64,000 nucleotides of DNA from Ctenopharyngodon idella (taxonomy: Eukaryota; Chordata; Actinopteri; Cypriniformes; Xenocyprididae). Below, piece after piece: positions 40,301-53,991 of the stretch. Numbering within the stretch: position 1 is the stretch's first letter; each line of letters begins with the position of its first letter. The notes beneath the pieces were generated by a model. It made no database searches, was not told the DNA's origin, and saw nothing but the letters and a program-made list of their open reading frames with translations. The position numbers and the translations under genes were made by a program. Location: assembly GCF_019924925.1 (NCBI RefSeq), contig NC_067239.1:1099501-1163500 (forward strand), in the 5' to 3' direction.

Positions 40301-43300
40301 TTCAGAACTTTGGATAGCTCTGCTATGTTTAAATGTGCTTTATAAATAAAATTTACTACTTACTATTTAATTGCAAATTAATTGCAAGTTAATTGCATTT
40401 TTTTTTAACCTGTTTTTATTTTGCCATTTTTGTTGTTTCAGCAGAGTGGATAGAGATGATCAAACTGGAGACCTGCAGCATGATTCTCCTCAACCAATGA
40501 ATGATGAACTACAGAGAGTCAAAGACCGACACAAAATGAGCATGAAGAACAAGTATGAGAGATTATTTGAGGGAAACAAACTCCAAAAGAATAAAACCCT
40601 CCTGAACAGGATCTACACACAGCTCTACATCATAGAGGGAGAGAGTGAAGGAGTGAATGAAGAACATGAGGTTTTACAGATGGAGAAAACAGCCAGAACA
40701 CAACACTCACAAGACACTCCAATCTACTGCAATGACATCTTTAAAGCCTCACCTGAACCAGGATGTGAGGAGAAACACCAAATCAAGACTGTTCTTACTA
40801 AAGGCATCGCTGGAATTGGAAAAACCGTCTCTGTGCAGAAGTTCATTCTGGACTGGGCCGAGGGAAAAGCCAATCAGGATGTAGATTTCATGTTTGTGCT
40901 TCCATTTCGAGAGCTGAACTTGATCCGAGATCATCAGTACAGTCTTCACAGACTTCTGCTGGACTTTCATCCTGAACTTCAAGATCTGGACTCAAAGATT
41001 TATGAGCATTGTAAAGTTGTGTTCATCTTTGATGGTCTGGATGAAAGTAGAATGACACTGATGTTTTCAGATGCTCAGGAAGTTTCTGAAGAGACTTCAT
41101 CAGTGGGTGTGTTGATGTCAAAGCTCATGAAAGGAGAGCTGCTTCCCTCTGCTCTCATCTGGATCACCTCCAGACCAGCAGCGGCCAATCAGATCCCCTC
41201 CGAATACATCAACCGTCTGACAGAGATTCAAGGGTTCAGTGAGCTTCAGAAGGAGGAATATTTCAGGAAGAGAATCAGTGATGAGCATCAAGCCAGCAGA
41301 ATCATCTCACACATCAGAAGAGCAAGAAGCCTCCACATCATGTGCCACATACCCGTCTTCTGCTGGATCTCATCCACTGTGCTTCAGAAGCTCCTGAAAG
41401 AAGATCTGAGTGCAGAAATCCCTCAAACTCTGACTGAAATGTACATCCACTTCCTGCTGATTCAGATCAACATGAGGAATCAGAAGTATGAAGAGAGAGA
41501 TCAAGAGAAACTCCTGCAGTCCAACAGAGAAGTGATTGTGAAACTTGCTGAAGTGGCTTTCAATCAGCTGATGAAGGGCAATGTGATGTTCTATGAGGAG
41601 GACCTGAGAGAGAATGGCATAGACGTCAGTGACGCCTCAGTGTATTCTGGGATTTGCACTGAGATCTTTAAGGAGGAATCTGTGATTCATCAGAGGAAAG
41701 TCTACAGCTTCATTCATCTGAGCGTTCAGGAGTTTCTCGCCGCTTTCTATGTGTTTTACTCACATGTAGTCAAGAACAAGAAACCACTGCATGAATTCAG
41801 ATTTTACAGATCTGATAAAGAGTCTCTGTATGATCTACTAACATCAGCAGTAGATAAAGCCCTTGAGAGTAAGAATGGACAGCTGGATCTGTTCCTGCGG
41901 CTCCTGCTGGGCGTCTCACTGGAGTCCAATCAGAGACTCTTACAGGATCTACTGACACACACAGAGAAAAGCTCAGAGAACATCAGGAGAACCACAGAGT
42001 ACATTCAAAAGAAGATCAAAGATGGACGTGAACTCTCAGCTGATCAATCCATCAATCTGTTCCTCTGTCTGCTGGAAGTGAAAGATCAGACTCTGTCCAG
42101 AGAGATTCAGGAGTTTGTGAAATCAGACAAACACTCAGAGAAGAAACTCTCTCCTGCTCACTGCTCAACAATCGCCTACATGCTTGAGATATCAGAGGAG
42201 GTGCTGGATGAGCTGAACCTCAAGAAATACAACACATCAGATGAGGGTAGAAGAAGACTGATACCAGCTGTGATCAACTGCAGAAAAGCTCTGTGAGTGT
42301 TAATTATTAACAAATGAAGAATCATGTTTAATAATGAATAATAATGAATGAGGGGCAATGAATTTCCTAAATGAGAGATTTTCTCCTAAATAACAAGCTT
42401 AGAGTCTTAAAGGGGTTGTGACATGGCTTTTCATTATTTTAAAGTGGAAATGAAGCAGTCAGTCTAGTTAACATTATTAAGTAAATGGATTTCCACTCTA
42501 ATTAGAAAATATATAACAAACACAATAAATTGTGTTTTTTAAAAGAAAAGAAAATGTTTTGTTATAGCCTTTGTAGCAAGAGCGCTGCCATCTTGCAGTT
42601 CTACAACCGGTGACGTCACAGGGTTGGTTGGTTGGATTAATTAATAATTTTAGTAATAGTACATTTAAGTGTATATTTTCAATTCTTTTCTTTGATTTTT
42701 CTGCGTTTGATAGTTGCTGTAATTGTTATTAGTAATAGATAAACTCATAATATCTGTCACAAGTAGTTGAACAGTAGAGGGCTCCAGTGCTGTTTGCAAG
42801 GCAATTCTGGGCTGGTAAAAAAGGCGAACAAAAATAATTCAGGACTCCAGCAGTGAAGGAAAAGTTGGTTAAAACTTTATTGCACGTAATACAAAATGAT
42901 CTCTGTATGTTGTGCCAAAGGTGTACAGCCAAAGGTGTTTTTTATTTATATTTAAAAAGTTATTGTGTTGGTGTTTTGTTATACTATATACACAACATAT
43001 ATACAACATATATATGAAGGGGTGTAACAGTACACAGAAGTCAAGGTTCAGTACATACCTCGGTTTGGGGTCATGGTTTGGTACAATTTAGGAAAATAAT
43101 AGGAAAAATAGTCACACTTCAATTTAGTGTGTTTTTTTTCTCCTTTATTTTGAACAGACCGTTTTATTGCAGTATTTCTTATGCAAATCACAGTTTGTTC
43201 CACCTAGCGTAGTTGGTTCAGTACAGCCTCCTATAGTGCATTAGCCCTAAGCAGTAAACAGAATGGACTCTTGCATAGGTCATATTTTTTTTGCAACAAA

Positions 43301-44416
43301 CTGCAATACACTGTGTATTCTGACACCTTTCTATCAGAACCAGCATTAACTTCTTGAGCAATTTGAGCTACAGTAGCTCGTCTGTTGTATCGGACCACAC
43401 GGGGCAGCCTTCGCTCCCCATGTGCATTAATGTGCCTTGGCCGCCCATGACCCTGTTGCTGGTTCACCACTGTTCCTTCCTTGGACCACTTTTGATAGAT
43501 ACTGACCACTGCAGACTGGCCACAATAAAAGGCCACTTTAAAATGTGCAGTTTTATCACACAGCACAATGCCACAGAAGTTTTGAGGGAGCGTGCAATTG
43601 GCATGCTGACTGCAGGAATGTCCACCAGAGCTGTTGCCCGTGAATTGAATGTTCATTTCTCTACCATAAGCCATCTCCAAAGGCGTTTCAGAGAATTTGG
43701 CAGTACATCCAACCGGCCTCACAACCACAGACCACGTGTAACCACACCAGCCCAGGACCTCCACATCCAGCATCTTCACTTCCAAGATCGTCTGAGATCA
43801 GCCACCCGGACAGCTGCTGCATCACCTCATGTTGCAGCATGATAATGCACGACCCCATGTTGCAAGGATCTGTACACAATTCCTGGAAGCTGAAAACATC
43901 CCAGTTCTTGCATGGCCAGCATACTCACCGGACATGTTACCTATTGAGCATGTTTGGGATGCTCTGCCAATATCCAGCAACTTCGCACAGCCATTGAAGA
44001 GGAGTGGACCAACATTCCACAGGCCACAATCAACAACCTGATCAACTCTATGCGAAGGAGATGTGTTGCACTGCGTGAGGCAAATGGTGGTCACACCAGA
44101 TACTGACTGGTTTTCAGACCCCCCCAATACAGTAAAACTGCACATTTTAGAGTGGCCTTTTATTGTGGCCAGCCTAAGGCACACTTGTGCAATAATCATG
44201 CTGTCTAATCAGCATCTTGATATGCCACACCTGTGAGGCGGATGGTATATCTCGGCAAAGGTGAAGTGCTCACTAACACAGATTTAGACAGATTTGTGAA
44301 CAATATTTGAGAGAAATAGGCCTTTTGTGTACATAGAAAAAGTCTTAGAACTTTGAGTTCAGCTCATGAAAAATGGGTCTAAAGCAAAAGTGTTGCGTTT
44401 ATAATTTTGTTCAGTG

Positions 44417-44458
<42 letters not shown>

Positions 44459-47400
44459 TTAACACAAACAGCACCATCTGTAAAAAATGTAACAACCTCA
44501 TTTTTAAAAGGTCAAAATTTTAATATTCTTACTGAGTTAGAACTCTTAACCGTTCGTCTTCCATAGTATCATACATTTAGATCATGACAACCACACGGAA
44601 AACCACACATGGCACCTCATTCCATGGTAAAATGTAACAGGTTTCTATGGTATCTAAAATGCCTTTATGGTAATTAGTCTATAAACACATGTAGCATAAA
44701 AAGAAATTACCAAAACTGCTAGATAACAAAAAACCTGTCATTTGGCCTATATTTCATTGCTCCTTTAATACATTAATAATATAATAAAATTCAATATGAA
44801 TATCCCACATTTACACCACAATACCACAGTTACAGTTGGTGTTACTATAGTAAATCTATGGTAAATGTTGGTGATTTGTGGGTTGAAAAGCTTTGTAACT
44901 GGATTGTTGTGGCACATTGTTTCATGTCAGTTTGTTGAAAATGTCAGCGCTCTTTAAACTAGAGAGACATTTTAGGTTTGTATCAGAAACTTCTGTGCTT
45001 TTGCCACATTTAATGTTTCTCATACGCAACATAAATGGCAGCACTTATGATTTATCAAATTGTTGTCACTCACGGTTTACTGCTACACTTGGCCAAAAAA
45101 CTAGTGCAGTCACATTGTGATGACATTGTGAAAATTATGCATGTCAGGTCACATATAATATATTTTAATGGAAAAACGGTGGGCTGGACTTTGGACAACC
45201 CTGTTATACTATAGCTGATGAACACATTCAAATGTTCAGACAGTCTAATTGATGTTTTTCCCAACACATTCATAATCATTACTTTTGCTGGTGTGCTGTG
45301 ACAAGCTTTATACAAGATATTGATTGCTTAATTCATATTTTAAAAGGCTCAATATTATAGTTTAATATTTCTTTATAATGTAGAACAATAGCAAATTTAC
45401 ATATAACATTCTTTCTCGGCCCTGAAACACACCCCTCCCCTCTATTTATCATAGCTGAAGTGAAGAAAAATGTTTTATGAAAATGACGAACGAATGACAA
45501 GGAAGAACAAAAAATGAACATACAGTACACAAGAGTATATACAAGCAAGACTTGGTTGTTAGTCACCAGCTCCAGACAAACAATGACACTCAAAACTGTC
45601 CTGTTACTATAGCTAACATTACAAAAACAGCATATCTTGGTTCTGTGAAACAAAGTGAAATCAATGCTACTCACATATGGAGCAAAAACAACACAACCTC
45701 TGCTTCTATTTTCAGGCCTTCCAGCTTCAGTCTCTCAAGCGCTAGAAAGCTTTCCTAATACTAACACGGGTCCTAAAGCTCTTGCCTGATCATAACCCTT
45801 TTTTTCCCAGTGATATTCCTCTGACCTTTTCTTATTTGTAATGTCTCCCTGCCACATCTCTTTTTTATGGTCTTTCTTCAAATCTCCCTCTTGCTCACTC
45901 TTTCTCCTCCCCCATCAGGAGTGGACACGCCCCTTAACTACTGATTGGCTACAAATGTTTTGTGCTGCTTGGTCCAATCTACTTTCAACATCAGAGATTT
46001 CTCAGAAATCTCTTACTGCACCTCTAATGAACCTAAATGATAAAATTACCAGATTATCTCTCATGCTCACAAGCTCATCTTATTGTGATTCAGGCTGGAA
46101 TGTTAAAAATATTTTGTCCCAGGTTCCTGAGGACAGACTACTGGCAACATCCTTTACATGTCATTATTGTTATTTCATTATTGTTTTATGTTTTTTCAAC
46201 TCTTCTAGTCTTTCTGGCTGTAATCTCACCTTTTGGTGTTGTGAGAGTTTGTCATCGGCTCTTCAATCCTCAAACTGTGTCCTGAGAGAGCTGGACCTGA
46301 GTTACAATAACCTTCAGGATTCAGCAGTGAAGCTACTCTCTGATGGACTGAAGAGTCCAAACTGTCAGATGCAGATACTGAGGTATTTACAACAAATATG
46401 ATTTAATTAACTGTCAGCCGGCCATAATGTTGATGTCTTTATAGATGATTTTACTGTTTATGTATGTGTTCTGCTCTCTTTCAGACTTACTCACTGTAAT
46501 CTCACTAGTCAGTGTTGTGAGAGTTTCTCATCAGTTCTACAATCTTCAAACTGTGTCCTGAGAGAGCTGGACCTGAGTAACAATGATCTGCAGGATTTAG
46601 GAGTGAAGCTTCTTTCTGATGGACTGAAGAGCCCAAACTGTCAGCTGCAGATACTGAGGTAATTAAGGGAGATTTCATTATTTGAATGGAAACATTTTTT
46701 TATTAGACATTATAACCGTTTCATTCAGTTCTGTGCGATTTTCCAGAAACTGAGCTGATTTAAGCACACATACACTGGTGGTGTGCAATATTGACAAAAA
46801 TAATATCTCTATATTTTCTGGGATTTTGTTGATAAACTATAATTATATGATATTTTGCTGAGTGTGTTTTGGGGCTGGTATCTTGGCTGGTTTAGGCCTG
46901 TCATGGAGAGCTGACTCCCAAAGATTTTCATGTTCGTTATATTCTGTGCATTGGTTAGTTCTCAACAGTGACAGAAATGTTTCATTAAGTTTTTTATTAA
47001 GGAACAATATTTGTCACCTTAAATATATTTCCCAGGGCACTTTTACCTTTACAGTGTTTCCAACATTATTAGAAGTGTTCGTTTTTTATGTCAAATTCTT
47101 AAATGTAATCAATAAATTCAAATAGAATAAGAAGAATGTATAAGGCATTTTAAATACTACTTTATAAAAATATCAATTTATCAGAAATATTCAATAAATC
47201 AAAATATTGAGGTCACAAAGGTTTTTTTGTTGTTGCAAAACTCAGTTTCATATTCCACACAGTTCCAAACTTGAATATAGAAATATGAAATGATGGAAAA
47301 ATTAAATGATACTTTTAAATAAGATAGTCATTGCCAGTATGTGATGCAAGTCACTGTCTTAATGAGTGAGTCATTAGCCAAACTGCTCCATTCTGTACCG

Positions 47401-49866
47401 ATTCGGCTCTGCAGCTCTTTGGAATGTAGTGATAATGTGTCAGTCATTCCCTTGGTAGTGGAAGAGTTTACAGACTGTATGATAAGTAAATAGTAGGGCT
47501 GTCAAGTGATTAAATTTTTTTATCTAATTAATTACATGATGTGCCAAGTAATTTATCTAATTAATCGCAAATTAATCACACATCACATTTGGATGAGAAA
47601 TTACTGTAACACTTTAGTGTAGGGAACATATATAAACTATTAACTATGACTTTCCCCTCAATAAACTCCTAATTTACTGCTTATTAATAGTTAGTAAGGT
47701 AGTTGTTAAGTGTAGGTATTGGGTAGGATTAAGAATGTAGAATAAGGTCATGCAGAATAAGGCATTAATATGTTCTTAATAAGTACTAATAAATAGCCAA
47801 TATTCTAGTAATATGCATACTAATAAGCAACTAGTTAAAAGACCTAAAATAAAGTGTTACCAAAATTACTCACAAAAGTCATAATTTAAAGTCATTATTT
47901 TGTAAAGCATCAAATAGACATTACAAAAAAGTAGCATCAGCAAGAAATATTTAATTTGATTCAACATTGAATTTATTACACATACTCTTTTGGACCATGA
48001 GGGTGAGTAAAGGATAACTGAATTTTAAGTTTTGGGTGAACTATAACTTTTTTTTTAATTACTTTGGAAGTATGAAATTATTTTTTAATGAAATTATACT
48101 CTAAATAAGAAACTAAAACTGCCAGTAGGTGGCGGTAAATGTCTTAATGATTAATTAATAACTTAATGAGTCATTCATTCATTCGTTCATTCATTCATTT
48201 AATTAGTTCAAATGGCTGATTCATTCAGGAGTGAAGTAAATGGTTCTCTTTATGAATGGTCTATTGAATCATTAGTCTTGTTGGATTTGAAGTGGCGCTG
48301 TACAGACCGATAAGTGTATGACATCAAAGTACCGCGATTAGAGAGCAGATGGCTCTGTATGCTTTTGAATCCCTCTCGTGGTACATTGATGTCATACACC
48401 AATAGGTCTGTGCAGCGCTGTTCAAGTCCAGCAAGCTTAATTGTTCACCCAATTTGTTCAAAACGCGAATTCAGAAATGAAATGCCGCTGTGTTTTGCAG
48501 TTCTGCTTTGTCTATATTTTCATTGGCAAAATTTAGCAAAGCAGACATTATTGTGTCCAAAATAACACAATATTAACTTCTTACTTATTGAACTGTTGTA
48601 TAAAATCAGTATCACATTTGCACTCGTGCTATTCTAGACAGAAAAACTGCACTTGTGTGATATTGCACTTGTTGCTCATGTGATATAGCTTAAATATGAG
48701 TCAAAAACTACATTCTATAGGCTAAATCACGCAGTGATTTGTTGCCCTGCATCATATCCGTCATCAATCAACTGTATGAAATGTCAGATGACCTACGTAG
48801 GCGGGGCAAGTGCATTAAATGTGTTAATAATTTTATCATGTTATTTTTCACAGTAATTAATTAATCCAATTAACACTTTAAATCGACAGCCCTAGTAAAT
48901 AGAAACCGTTTTATGGCCTCAGATTTTTTTTCTTTTGTTTACTTCGCTCAAATAACACGCTTTGCCAGCAAGTGTTAATATAACTGTAACCAGTCCTTAC
49001 TGTTCTTAGAACCGTTTAGCCCAATGGTGGAAAATTGATGATTGAGTCATTCATTCAACAATTTGTTCAAACGGCTGATACATTCACAAAGTCTTTTTGA
49101 GAGGTTTATTGAATCATTGGCTCACCCAAACACCACTGTTGCTTAGAAATGCAAAACAGTTGTGCTGTTGTTTTGTTTGGATCTATTTTCATTTGGTGAA
49201 ATAAAGCAAAAAAAAAAAAAAAAAATTATATATATATATACAGTGGCAAGAAAAAGTATGTAAACCACTTGCAGAATCTGTGAAAATGTGCAAAATTTTA
49301 ACAAAATAAGAGAGATCATACAAAATGCATGTTATTTTTTATTTAGTACTGTCCTGAGTAAGATATTTTACATAAAAGATGTTTACATATAATTCATAAG
49401 ACAAAAAAATAGCTGAATTTATTAAAATGACCCAGTTCAAAAGTTTGTGAACCCTTGATTCTTAATACAGTGTGTGGTTACCTGGATGATCTACGACTGT
49501 TTGTTTGTTGTGTGATGGTTGTTCATGAGTCTCTTGTTTATTCTGAGCAGTTAAACTGAGCTCTGTTCTTCAGAAAAATCCTCCATGTTCTGCAGATTCT
49601 TCAGTTTTCCACCATCTTTTGCATATTTGAACCCTTTACAACAGTGACTGAATGATTTTGAGATCCATCTTTTCACACAAACACGATGCATTAAGAGTCG
49701 GGGGGTGAAAACTTTTGAACAGGATGAAGGGGTCCAAATTTTTCTTATTTCACTTGAATATCAATTTTTTTCATTTAGTATTGCCCTTTGGAAGCAACAG
49801 AAGATACTTTCATGTTTCCCGGAAGACAAATTAAATACAATTTACCTTGATCTTCAAATCTTCAAA

Positions 49867-49900
<34 letters not shown>

Positions 49901-52900
49901 AATGTATTCAATGCCTGTGTGAACTTGACATGATCTGCAAGAAATGAGAATAATTATATTAAAATTTGAAAACAAGTTTGGAGTTAGCTGCCAAAGAGGT
50001 CAAGGAACCCTTCATTTAACCGAACTTAGCAAATGACTGTATTTATGAATCGGTTGCCTAAGTGAATCATTTAGTCATCTGATTTGTTCAAATACGCTGA
50101 TTCTTTGAGAAATAAACACTGTGTTGCTCGGAGATGCAGCGGTTCTGCTGTTTGTTCTATTTTTTTTGATGGAGCAAAAACAGATTGTGTCTATGAAAGT
50201 TACTCAGTGACTTGTTTAATAAATTGTTGAATAAAATCAATGTCATGTTTGCAGTGTGCAGATGTTCGGAAAACAGCACTCTTGCTTGTGTGATAACTAC
50301 TATATCATATGTTTATGTTATAAATATAAAAAACAGGAACTCATTAAATGGGTGTTTTTTTATAATTTTGATGACATTTCTGCCCCACTATAGTGTGACA
50401 GCAGTGAGACAAGAGAGAGCACTCAAAACTCTTAGTGGAAAATTAATAGAAAATATCATTCTCTGCAAAGAAATGAGGTGTGAACATATGAGAATTTATC
50501 AATATCTTTATAAATGTGTTATCTTTTGGGCTAAAACCCTTAATGGAGCTGTTTAAAGTTGCCATGTGATCACAAGTAAAAAGGGAGCAGATACGATTTA
50601 ATATGTCTTTCTTCTATGTGAAATAATGATAAATACCAGTTTATGCCGCTTGATAATGTTCTCAGAGCTCGCAGTTGGAGGCAATTAGCCTCGGCTTGCC
50701 CGTTTATAGCCCTCACTCGCACTGGCCTGACAGTGGAAATGCAGCTAAGTATTTCTGACATATAACTGAATAAATCAAACCAACGTAAATGTTTTGATGT
50801 GGTTAATATAGAAATAGGAAAATGTTTTTTGTTTGAGTGAGACATATAAAGAGAACTCTTGTATAAATTCACACTATGAATGATATTCACTCAACTGTTA
50901 AGTGTTGATGTGTGTTTTGTTGATGATGAGTCTGTTTTGATCCATCTGTAGGTTGTCTGGCTGTATGGTGACAGAGGAAGGCTGTGGTTTTGTGTCTTCA
51001 GCTCTGAGTTCAAACCCCTCACACCTGAGAGAGCTGGATCTGAGCTACAATCACCCAGGAGATTCAGGAGTCAAGCTGATGGACAAACTGAAGGATCCAA
51101 ACTGCTCACTGCAGATACTCAAGTGTGTCAAACACTGATACTGACATAGTGAATGTGTGCATGATTCATATCTACATGAATGTGTATTTGTGTGTTTATA
51201 GTGTGGATCATGGAGAAGAGATCAGGATCACAGCAGGACTACGAAAGTGTAGGTCTACACACACACACACACACACGCACTATAATGTCAGCCAGAGTGT
51301 TTTAGGAGAGCCCAGATGACAAAAATAAAAGTAAAAAAAATTACCTATAAATGAGTTGGTAATCCCATAAGTCTTTATAAGTAGCTTCAGAGAAATCTCA
51401 CAATCTACATGGAAGAGAGTGGGGAGAAAAATACAACAGAAACACAAAAAACAGAATTACAAATAAATAGAATAAAAGAATCCGGATGCATCAATACCAT
51501 CATACAATGAAAGTTTTGTCATTTGAACGTGTTTTAGGTCCTGTCAGTTTAAACATTCAAGAGATTTTAAACCATCTGAGTGCACAAAGATGCAAAAGAG
51601 AACTAAATTCTGAACATGTGGCTGTTTATGTGCGCACAGGCACGTGAACACCGAATGCCGTTCTGATCCGTGTCTATTTGTGCCTATTTGTGCCTGAAAA
51701 AAAAAAAGGTCAAAATGCATGTAAAAGACTGACTATCTTTATAAACACGACTGATTATGGCTTAGGTGAATGAAACAATTGAGAAAGAAAACCGGATGTG
51801 TAACAGTATTATGTATCTGCGCCGCGCATTCAGTCTTAAAGTGACAGCAGCCCCTGCTGCTTTCTGTGCCATGAATGTTAATCAAACAACAAAAGACAAA
51901 GAGAAAAATCCTTTTTGTAGTTTTAACACAGATTAATTGTTTAATTTATACAGTGAGAGTATGCAGTGTTATTTTACATTTGATTATTCAATTTCTGTAC
52001 CTGAATACTGTTAGACTTCCCTGGAAAATATAAAGCAACACCGTGTCTACACCAGACGCGTCTTTTTCACGTCACATCGCGCTGCAACAGCTAAAAGCTG
52101 TCTACATTGAACGCGACAAACCGACTGTTGCAAAGCACTTGGACTACGTCAGAAATAGAACAGGGAATACGTTTACTGTCGGGAATTTGTTGTGTTGCGT
52201 CGTGCCGCATCCAGTGTAGACAATATCACTGATTATAATGGGTTCTATTATCTTTTGATGTGCCGCTCGCATCCGGTGTAGACACGGTGTAAAGCACTAT
52301 TAATTTCATTTGTATCTTTGTTCTATTATATTTATCTATGCTTGTAATTTGTTCATTATTTTCAATGCGTGTTTACTCACCTACAAAATCACCCAAATCA
52401 TCCTGAAATTTGTAATTTCCAAATAGAGCTATTCAAGTCATCTGGTGATTTTTTTTTTCATATCGCAACATATATCGCTGAAAAACAAAATATCACAATG
52501 TCAGGTTTTTTTTTCCAATATCATGCGGCCCTAGTTACAGCACACACACACTCTCTCTCACACACACGTTTGTTTTACTAAATTAGTGAGGACACTGCAT
52601 AAACTTCCATTGATTTTATATCAGGTTAATGATATTTTCTATGGCCTAACCCAAGCCCTACCCTTAAACCTACTCTTCACAGAAACATGTGCAACATAAT
52701 AGATTTAAATAAAAACATGTTTTGGCCGATTTATAAGCCTTTTTACTAGGGCAGTCGATTTAACGCGTTAATTAGATTAATTAATTACGGTGAAAAATAA
52801 CATGTTAAAACTATTAACACACTTGACCTATGTAGGTCATCTGACATTTAATACAGTTGCAATGCAGGGCAACAACTCACTGCCTGATGGAGCCTATAGA

Positions 52901-53950
52901 ATGTATTTAGAATGACTCTAAAATTCAAGATATGGGGCAAAAAAGCCCCCTGTTTGAGTCTTTGTCTCATATTTACATCAAGAATAGATAAATCAGACAA
53001 ACAACAAGTGCAATATCCAATGAGTGCAGTTTTTCTGTCCAGAATAGCATGAGTGTAAATGCGATAATATTGTGTTATTTTAAACACAATATTGTCTGTT
53101 TTGCTCAATTTTGCCATTGAAAAGACAAAGCAGAACAGTTAATCTCCAAGCAACACACAGTGGCATTTCATTTCTGAATCCACATTGTGAACGAATTGAG
53201 TGAACCATTAGGCTTGTTGGATTTGAAGCAGCGCTGCACCGACCGATCGGTGTATGACATCAAAGTACCGCGTGAGCGATTCAAAAACATATGGATCCGT
53301 CTGCTCTCTAATTGCTCTCACGGTACTTTGATGTCATACACCGATTGGTCGGTGCAGCTCCACTTCAAGTCCAACAAGCCTAATGATTCAATGGATCATT
53401 CATAAAAAGAACCATTTACTTCACTCCTGAATGAATCAGAAATTCGAATGAATGAATGAATGACTCAATGATTTAATCATTCAGACATTTACTGCCACCT
53501 ACTGACAGTTTTAGTTATTTTTTTAGAGTATAATTTCTTTAAAAATTGACTTCATAATTCCATTGCAATTAAAAAAAAAACCATTAAAGGTATAGTTCAC
53601 CCAAAAATGAAAATTCAGTCACATTTATGGTCCATAAGTGAAATAAATTCTATTTTAAATCAAATAAAATATTTCTTGCTGAAGCTACTTTTTGTAATGT
53701 TCGTTTCATGCTTTACACAATAACGACTTTAAATTATCTTTTGGGAGTAATTTTTCTGCCAAATTTTATTTGATTAATTTGTGATTAACTAGATTAATTA
53801 ATCGCCATATCATGTAATTAATTAGATTCAAAATTAATTAATTAATTAGATTCAAAAATAATCACTTGACAGCCCTACTTTTTACTTGTGCGGACCAAGA
53901 AAATGTCCTCACTAGTCAGTTATTATAATATTTCACTGTAAGCCAAACCT

Positions 53951-53991
<41 letters not shown>

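Noticed and set aside
43354..43842. 162-residue frame as an intact transposase
   Set aside because: It joins parts of two Tc1 copies in opposite orientation and lacks the first catalytic Asp.
49705..49947. 80-residue frame with a proline run
   Set aside because: The proline run is the translated C tract; no homology.
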